This document shows, piece after piece, positions 9,207-11,129 of a stretch of DNA of 11,129 nucleotides. The notes beneath the pieces were generated by a model. That model did no database searches. It had not been told where the DNA came from and saw nothing but the letters and a program-made list of their open reading frames with translations. This DNA comes from Goniomonas avonlea (taxonomy: Eukaryota; Cryptophyceae; Goniomonadida; Goniomonadaceae): contig QUTJ01031368.1 of the NCBI GenBank assembly GCA_003573635.1, positions 1 through 11,129 on the forward strand, written 5' to 3'. How positions within the stretch are numbered: position 1 is the first letter of the stretch; the number at the start of each line of letters is the position of its first letter. The translations under genes and the position numbers were made by a program.

Positions 9207-10173
9207 CAAGCATGTCGCGCCTGACGTACGTACACTCTCACGCCGATGGCTGTTGTGCGCTCGCTGTACGACAAGCGCGTCACGGCTGTGTGCTGTACGA
9301 CAAGTACGCCACGTCGGCGCCACGTAAATGCACAATCCACAATGTCGAAGTGCGAGGTCGCGTACGGCAGCCTCTTGCTACTGTCCACTCACACCACTCT
9401 CCGCCATGCCCAAGTGCGAGGTCGCGTACGGCAGCCTCTTGCTACTGTCCACTCACACCACTCTCCGCCATGCCCAAGTGCGAGGTCGCGTACGGCAGCC
9501 TCTTGCTCGTTTTTTGTAACCCAGGCTCGTGGCAGGTGAGGTTCTGTGGTCCTCTTGTGCCACCAATACCACTGTCCGAGAGCATTTGGTAGCACCCTTT
9601 TCCAACGCAAGACGGCCACTTCCAGAATTTATTCAGCGAAGGCAAAAGCTATCGATTGCAAGAGGGTAAAGGGCCTCCAAGGATTCTCTCCGTCAAGGTC
9701 ATGCTCGAGCGAGCACCAGATTGCCACACGAGCCTGAGCTGCCGTGATTTCTCTTCGGGTGTGCGACCATGATCTGCGCTCCTTGGGAACACCGCACATT
9801 GGACTGTCCTGTCAAGGTGCGACCGTGATCCGCTCCTTGGAAACACCGCACGTTGGACTGTCCTGTCAAGGTGTGCGACCGTGATCCGCTCCTTGGGAAC
9901 ACCGCACATTGGACTGTCCTGTCAAGGTGCGACCGTGATCCGCCCCTTGGAAGCACCGTGTGCGTGCACTGGACTGTTCTGTCAGAGCCACATGTTCTTT
10001 TCCGGAAGTTTTCCCTGTGCACGCATTCTCTTCTGCCAGTGACCGTCCCCGCGACATTGGCTACCAGAGCGTGGTTTGTGTATGAGATCGTGGACGGTCC
10101 TGGACTACCCGTTGATCCATGCAGACAATCCAGGCTCGCACTGTGGGACAGCTCTTCAGAGAATTCTGAATGA
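4422..10173 (+). CDS. GT37-like (xyloglucan-type) fucosyltransferase with extra N- and C-terminal regions
   Basis: The predicted enzyme transfers L-fucose from GDP-fucose to a glycan in the Golgi. Exons: 4422-4461, 4508-4624, 4671-4843, 4967-5106, 5167-5233, 5296-5365, 5481-5520, 5770-5878, 6072-6130, 6680-6773, 7016-7165, 7301-7389, 7453-7588, 8230-8318, 8663-8816, 9479-9535, 9593-9758, 9986-10173. All phases agree (1938 nt, 645 aa). Residues 3-14 are a hydrophobic signal or anchor. Residues 20-110 look like a beta-sandwich (SVTITSP, LSEGTHQVVAKLVDP, STVRF). The catalytic region matches GT37 order: YEAFHRE, GLGNVIESMVSAYLFAVLTG (208-227), VFLVD, FVFSDQYYLPALVHNP (288-303), RRLLRP, VGLQVR (Arg355, expected GDP site), RVYFLATD (394-401), LVDLLLLAMCDELV (437-450), STFGYVASGL (455-464), QPCFH. 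NST sequons occur twice. Less certain: exon 9 with the exon 10 acceptor, intron 12, and exons 16-18. Without the last three exons, frame continuation from 9536 would stop at 9592. The acceptor substrate is unknown. Confidence 0.8.
5107..5166 (+). other. Fucosyltransferase intron 4 (60 nt), in frame and stop-free
   Basis: It starts GTGCTC and ends GACAG. It is exactly 20 codons long and has no stop, so retention would insert 20 residues without changing the frame. Removing it gives LSRRLRRSVDPEIERD, which reads more naturally, and its length fits the short-intron class. Alternative retention cannot be excluded. Confidence 0.65.
5366..5480 (+). other. Fucosyltransferase intron 6 (115 nt) with acceptor-like repeats
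   Basis: The donor GTAAGA follows TTTTTC and the acceptor is GTGCACCAG. The junction builds FLIFRSGEVGLGN, the conserved Gly-Leu-Gly-Asn motif of the family. Inside, CCTCGTGCAAATCA, CCTCATGCTTGACCA, CTCGCGCAAGTCG and CCCCGTGCAAATCAG are diverged copies of the CCTCGTGCACCAG acceptor segment. Confidence 0.8.
5521..5769 (+). other. Fucosyltransferase intron 7 (249 nt)
   Basis: The donor GTACGT follows TCTAT and the acceptor is CCTGACAG. Splicing creates a split ATG and joins GLGNVIES to MVSAYLFAVLTG, which matches the family. The middle contains a diverged direct repeat of GTGAGGCACA (near 5588 and 5619) amid GTGACAAG/GCGACAG motifs. Confidence 0.85.
5879..6071 (+). other. Fucosyltransferase intron 8 (193 nt)
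   Basis: The donor is GTGAAA after TCCGAG and the acceptor is CCTGCAG. The exon 8 frame stays open through part of the intron to a TGA at 6023-6025, so the donor position rests on the downstream exon joining in phase 0. A shorter intron ending at the CAG at 5908-5910 would run quickly into a TAA. Confidence 0.6.
6113..6440 (+). repeat. Four-copy tandem array starting at the exon 9 / intron 9 junction
   Basis: The last bases of exon 9 (CACCTCCTCGACCTCAG) plus the start of the intron (GTCCACTCC) form the first copy. Further copies of CCACCTCCTTGACCCGAAG|GTCCAC, CCTCCTTCCG|GTCCAC and CCCCCTTGACCCCAT|GTCCAC follow at 6208, 6273 and 6353. Unit lengths are about 77, 65 and 80 bases, each with a TCGTTCTG and TGTGCC segment. 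The array covers the first 300 bases of intron 9 (6131-6679). Confidence 0.85.
6131..6679 (+). other. Fucosyltransferase intron 9 (549 nt)
   Basis: The donor GTCCAC follows CTCAG. The acceptor I use is TTCCGAG at 6678-6679, which keeps the frame into LLCQDLSKEYPAQF. A better-looking CAG at 6666-6668 would need a different upstream phase, so one of the two boundaries may be off. Besides the four-copy array, CACACTGGCGTGGTGT is duplicated just upstream of the acceptor (about 6617 and 6638). Confidence 0.6.
6930..7065 (+). repeat. Duplication of the exon 11 acceptor and exon start
   Basis: A segment with TGACTGCCCCGCGGCAG, GCGTACTC, GCTGACYCGAGACATG and TTTG occurs twice head to tail. The first copy begins near 6930 in intron 10. 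The second begins near 6998 and includes the genuine acceptor at 7015 and the first 50 bases of exon 11. The first copy is diverged (extra GC; LEU-GLY instead of SER-SER codons) and would shift the frame if used, so it is a decayed pseudo-exon. Confidence 0.85.
7158..7243 (+). repeat. Three copies of the exon 11 / intron 11 donor junction
   Basis: The junction TTTGCAG|GTCAAG with its following GTGTTGTCCT is found at the true exon end (7165/7166). It appears again as a weaker TTTGCAAGCCAAG...GTGTTGTCCT near 7185, and nearly exact as TTTTGCAGGTCAAGTGTTG near 7220. The rest of intron 11 (to 7300) is CT-rich. Confidence 0.85.
7390..7452 (+). other. Possible in-frame intron 12 (63 nt)
   Basis: GTGTGG at 7390 and GGCGTCAG at 7452 define a 63-nt segment without stop codons. 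Splicing gives PEAYAKAVLNLCDRRGRVYF, a smooth helix-strand sequence. Retention inserts 21 residues with three cysteines, including APAGPRCAHLRTCSG. Both forms keep the frame. The spliced form is preferred only on sequence character. Confidence 0.5.
7581..7930 (+). repeat. Array of twelve AG|GTGAG-type donor copies in intron 13
   Basis: The genuine exon end and donor CCCGCGAG|GTGAGCG (7581-7595) is followed by many copies. AGGTGAG or AGGTAAG occurs eleven times between 7587 and 7877 and once more at 7924. Spacers such as CGAGAGTTAGACCTGCG, TCTTTTGACTTCGGA and TCTTTTGAGCGGTCA recur in a higher-order pattern. The array fills the first half of intron 13 (7589-8229), which otherwise holds an inverted repeat. 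Confidence 0.9.
8077..8213. repeat. Inverted repeat with 19-bp perfect arms in intron 13
   Basis: GGTTGCGATTGTGTGGCAG at 8081-8099 is exactly complementary to CTGCCACACAATCGCAACC at 8191-8209. Adding CAGC/ACTG on the outer side extends the arms to 23 bp with one mismatch. The inner side continues with partial pairing (GCGTGAACG with ACTCACGTC). The 91-base loop contains no gene. The structure ends 16 bases before the exon 14 acceptor at 8229. Confidence 0.85.
8319..8662 (+). other. Fucosyltransferase intron 14 (344 nt)
   Basis: A strong donor, GTAAGA, follows TTCGG and the acceptor is CTGGCAG. Splicing restores STFGYVASGL across a split Gly codon, the signature C-terminal motif of GT37-like enzymes. 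The second half is a repeat block, annotated separately. Around 8320-8460 I see only unique sequence. Confidence 0.9.
8481..8658. repeat. 20-bp tandem repeat running into an (ACTG)n tract
   Basis: GAACTGAGGTGCTGACTGAC repeats about four times with drift between 8481 and 8600, each copy carrying AG|GTGCTG. It grades into GACTGCCTGACTG and an ACTG tetranucleotide run that ends at the acceptor GACTGGCAG (8656-8662). Extended open frames on either strand are artefacts. Confidence 0.85.
8786..9065 (+). repeat. Diverged ~60-bp repeats copying the end of exon 15 and its donor
   Basis: Exon 15 ends TATGACAAGCATGTCATG...CCTGAT|GTGCGTAC. Similar blocks follow: GCATGGCAAGCATATCGTG..., then GCCGACGTGCGTACACTG, then two copies of CTGTATGGCATATCATGTAC exactly 60 bases apart (8918-8937 and 8978-8997). 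Further copies with CAAGCATGTCG and CCTGACGTACGTACAC lie near 9207-9236. The family is diverged, but the shared order of ATGRCAAGCAT and GACGTRCGTAC supports one origin. Confidence 0.65.
9162..9204. repeat. (CT)n microsatellite, about 21 units
   Basis: An uninterrupted TC/CT dinucleotide run. It lies in intron 15 (8817-9478). It produces Ser-Leu and Arg-Glu repeats in spurious open frames. Confidence 0.95.
9348..9507 (+). repeat. 64-bp tandem repeat, 2.5 copies, at the intron 15 / exon 16 boundary
   Basis: AAGTGCGAGGTCGCGTACGG starts copies at 9348, 9412 and 9476, exactly 64 bases apart, and the copies are nearly identical. The last, partial copy leads directly into the probable exon 16 (9479-9535). 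The repeat therefore contains an AAG acceptor, or alternatively the CAG of TACGGCAG, plus the first 29 bases of the exon. The near-identity implies a recent duplication. Confidence 0.9.
9479..10173 (+). other. C-terminal exons 16-18: unrecognised extension of the fucosyltransferase (or a separate small gene)
   Basis: Three exons follow the last recognisable catalytic exon. 9479-9535 reads CEVAYGSLLLVFCNPGSWQ. 9593-9758 includes HFQNLFSEGKSYRLQEGKG, PPRILSVKVMLERAPDCHTS and ends SCRDFSSG. 9986-10173 includes LLPVTVPATLATRAWFVYEI and ends ALWDSSSENSE with a TGA. The phases join without adjustment across introns 16 (57 nt) and 17 (227 nt). The alternating hydrophobic pattern suggests beta strands. 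I do not recognise the fold. Plant GT37 enzymes lack such an extension. A polyadenylation signal 42 bases after the TGA, and none before, argues for one transcript. A separate gene starting at the ATG at 9470-9472 is the alternative. Confidence 0.5.
9759..9985 (+). repeat. Intron 17: four head-to-tail GT...AG units of 54-59 nt
   Basis: The whole intron is four copies: 9759-9816 (58), 9817-9870 (54), 9871-9926 (56) and 9927-9985 (59). Each begins GTGCGACC or GTGTGCGACC and contains GATCYGC(G)CTCCTTGG. The first three end GGACTGTCCTGTCAAG and the last, true acceptor reads GGACTGTTCTGTCAG. Each unit is about the length of a minimal intron here. Confidence 0.9.
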
Positions 10174-10215
10174 GACAGTCCAAGAGTCACTGGGTCACTG
10201 AGTCCCTGAGTGATA

Positions 10216-10221
10216 AATAAA
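10216..10221 (+). terminator. Polyadenylation signal AATAAA for the fucosyltransferase transcript
   Basis: A canonical hexamer within TGATAAATAAATTAG, 42 bases past the TGA at 10171-10173. A second AATAAA at 10400-10405 (TTTGAATAAACTC) could serve as an alternative site. Confidence 0.6.
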
Positions 10222-10229
10222 TTAGACAT

Positions 10230-11129
10230 ATACAGAGATGAATGCACTTGCACCAAGGGCGCGAGCCGCTGAGCTCCACAGTGCTAGATATGAGTGCCGC
10301 CCGCGCACCTTAACTCAGTGGGAGTTTGGGGAGTGTGGCCTAGTAGTTTGTAGGAGGGTGTGATTGTTGGCCGCTCGGCCGCGGTTTCCAGGATGTTTGA
10401 ATAAACTCTCTCCCTCAGTGCCATTGGCTACACTCGAGCAGGTCTGCCAGTGTGAGGTCTCTCTAGCGTGACCCCCCCGGGGGCATCTACTACTAATTCC
10501 GCTCGAGTCTGAGTCTCAACGACTCCCAAGATCAATTAACTTGAATATATCATGAATTTTTCACTGGCGCTGCGTGAGTGGGCAACCCGATCTAGCTATA
10601 TACGTACAGTATACTAGTCCAGTGTCACTCGACCAGCGTAGAGCAATCATGTAGATAATATATATATTTAAAATACTATTATATACGTGCATATCAGCTC
10701 ATTGCCAGCCAGCTGCATGCCGCGCCGGTATACGGTGACTCGGACCCCGGGCCCGGGCCCGATATCGTTAATACTAATATTAACTCGAGCGCAGAGCTTC
10801 AGGATGCAGTATCGAGCTCGATCGCGTCGTGCGCGATTGAGTCCGAGTCTGCCAGGCGCTGTGTGTAGATGCACGTTTGTTTGTTTTTCGATATATTAAG
10901 ATCGTACATGGCACACCGTGGCACTGCGCCACAGCCAAAAAAAACGCGTATAAACCGGACAAAACCTTTTTCCGGTTTCGATCGATGGCCGATGGCGCTC
11001 CCACATGGGAGCTCCTCTGCGCTGGATCTCATGTCGCGACGAAACATGGAACCAGGACATGCAGTAGCTCGTTGGAATCGAAGCAAGGAGCTCATTCCAA
11101 CGAGCCTACTCGCGCCTGTTGAAGATTCA
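10230..11129. other. Intergenic region without a supported gene, rich in short inverted repeats
   Basis: No open frame here has a recognisable product or splice partner. Base composition shifts: 10530-10690 is AT-rich (ATATATATATTTAAAATAC), unlike the GC-rich genes. Perfect or near-perfect hairpins cluster from 10746 on, described in the next entry. The edge of the window cuts whatever follows. Confidence 0.6.
10746..11104. repeat. Cluster of seven short inverted repeats
   Basis: The elements are as follows. CCCGGGCCCGGGCCC is at 10746-10760. GTTAAT/ATTAAC pair at 10767-10784. CTCGATCGCG pairs with CGCGATTGAG at 10817-10841 (one mismatch). GTGGC/GCCAC pair at 10918-10932. AAACCGG/CCGGTTT pair at 10952-10978. 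GCTCCCA/TGGGAGC pair at 10997-11012. CTCGTTGGAAT/ATTCCAACGAG pair at 11068-11104 (11 bp, 15-base loop). A further GAGTC/GACTC pair lies at 10511-10525. Their function is unknown. Confidence 0.7.

Noticed and set aside
9028-9388. Arg-Glu and Ser-Leu repeat proteins
   Set aside because: Direct translation of the (CT)n microsatellite in intron 15.
9536-9592. C-terminus ending SESIW with the TAG at 9590-9592 as the fucosyltransferase stop
   Set aside because: Possible, but the segment reads better as a 57-nt intron (GTGAGG...GGTAG) because the frame resumes downstream with strong coding character and a polyadenylation signal follows only after 10173.
9699-10256. 185-codon minus-strand open frame
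   Set aside because: Antisense to the intron 17 array and exon 18. Internal repeats explain its length, and there is no recognisable motif.
10668-11122. Open frames of 60-98 codons on both strands at the right end
   Set aside because: Short, no recognisable motif and no splice context, and they overlap the inverted-repeat cluster.
1-11129. tRNA, rRNA or transposase genes
   Set aside because: I found no cloverleaf with anticodon arm, no rRNA-like conserved segments and no transposase motifs on either strand.

Overview
This is eukaryotic nuclear DNA, probably from a unicellular protist or alga. It carries spliceosomal GT-AG introns and no bacterial operon or ribosome-binding-site structure. 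Two conserved eukaryotic genes can be reconstructed exon by exon. Many of their introns are near a minimal size (44-48 nt) and most donor sites are GTG rather than GTA. The standard genetic code fits. The species cannot be told from the window.

Layout, left to right. Bases 1-486 hold repeats and what looks like the 3'-terminal exon (about 407-486) of an unidentified plus-strand gene. Bases 487-1372 hold no confident gene, a 5-copy repeat (839-1076) and the 3' UTR of the next gene, with an AATAAA on the minus strand at 1156-1151. Bases 4257 down to 1373 on the minus strand are a complete 10-exon CCT5 (CCT epsilon, TCP-1 chaperonin) gene for a 536-aa protein. A 164-bp gap then separates it from a divergent plus-strand gene starting at 4422. 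That gene is an intron-rich, GT37-like (plant xyloglucan-type) fucosyltransferase with a hydrophobic N-terminus, an N-terminal beta-rich domain, the full catalytic region, and a probable unrecognised C-terminal extension ending at 10173. An AATAAA follows at 10216. From about 10230 to the right end I see no convincing gene. This stretch is locally AT-rich and full of short inverted repeats.

The most unusual signal is the behaviour of the long introns. Short introns (44-63 nt) are unique sequence. Most of the long introns, mainly in the fucosyltransferase, are filled with tandem arrays whose repeat unit contains the intron's own splice junction. In some it is the 5' junction (exon end plus donor; introns 9, 11, 13, 15), in others the 3' junction (acceptor plus exon start; introns 10 and 15). 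In intron 17 there are four head-to-tail GT...AG units of 54-59 nt, each close to a minimal intron. This suggests that introns in this genome grow by tandem duplication at AG|GT junctions, leaving rows of decoy splice sites.

The two genes are not functionally linked. CCT5 is part of the cytosolic chaperonin that folds actin and tubulin. The fucosyltransferase is expected to act in the Golgi on cell-surface or extracellular glycans. Their only evident link is the shared short divergent promoter region.
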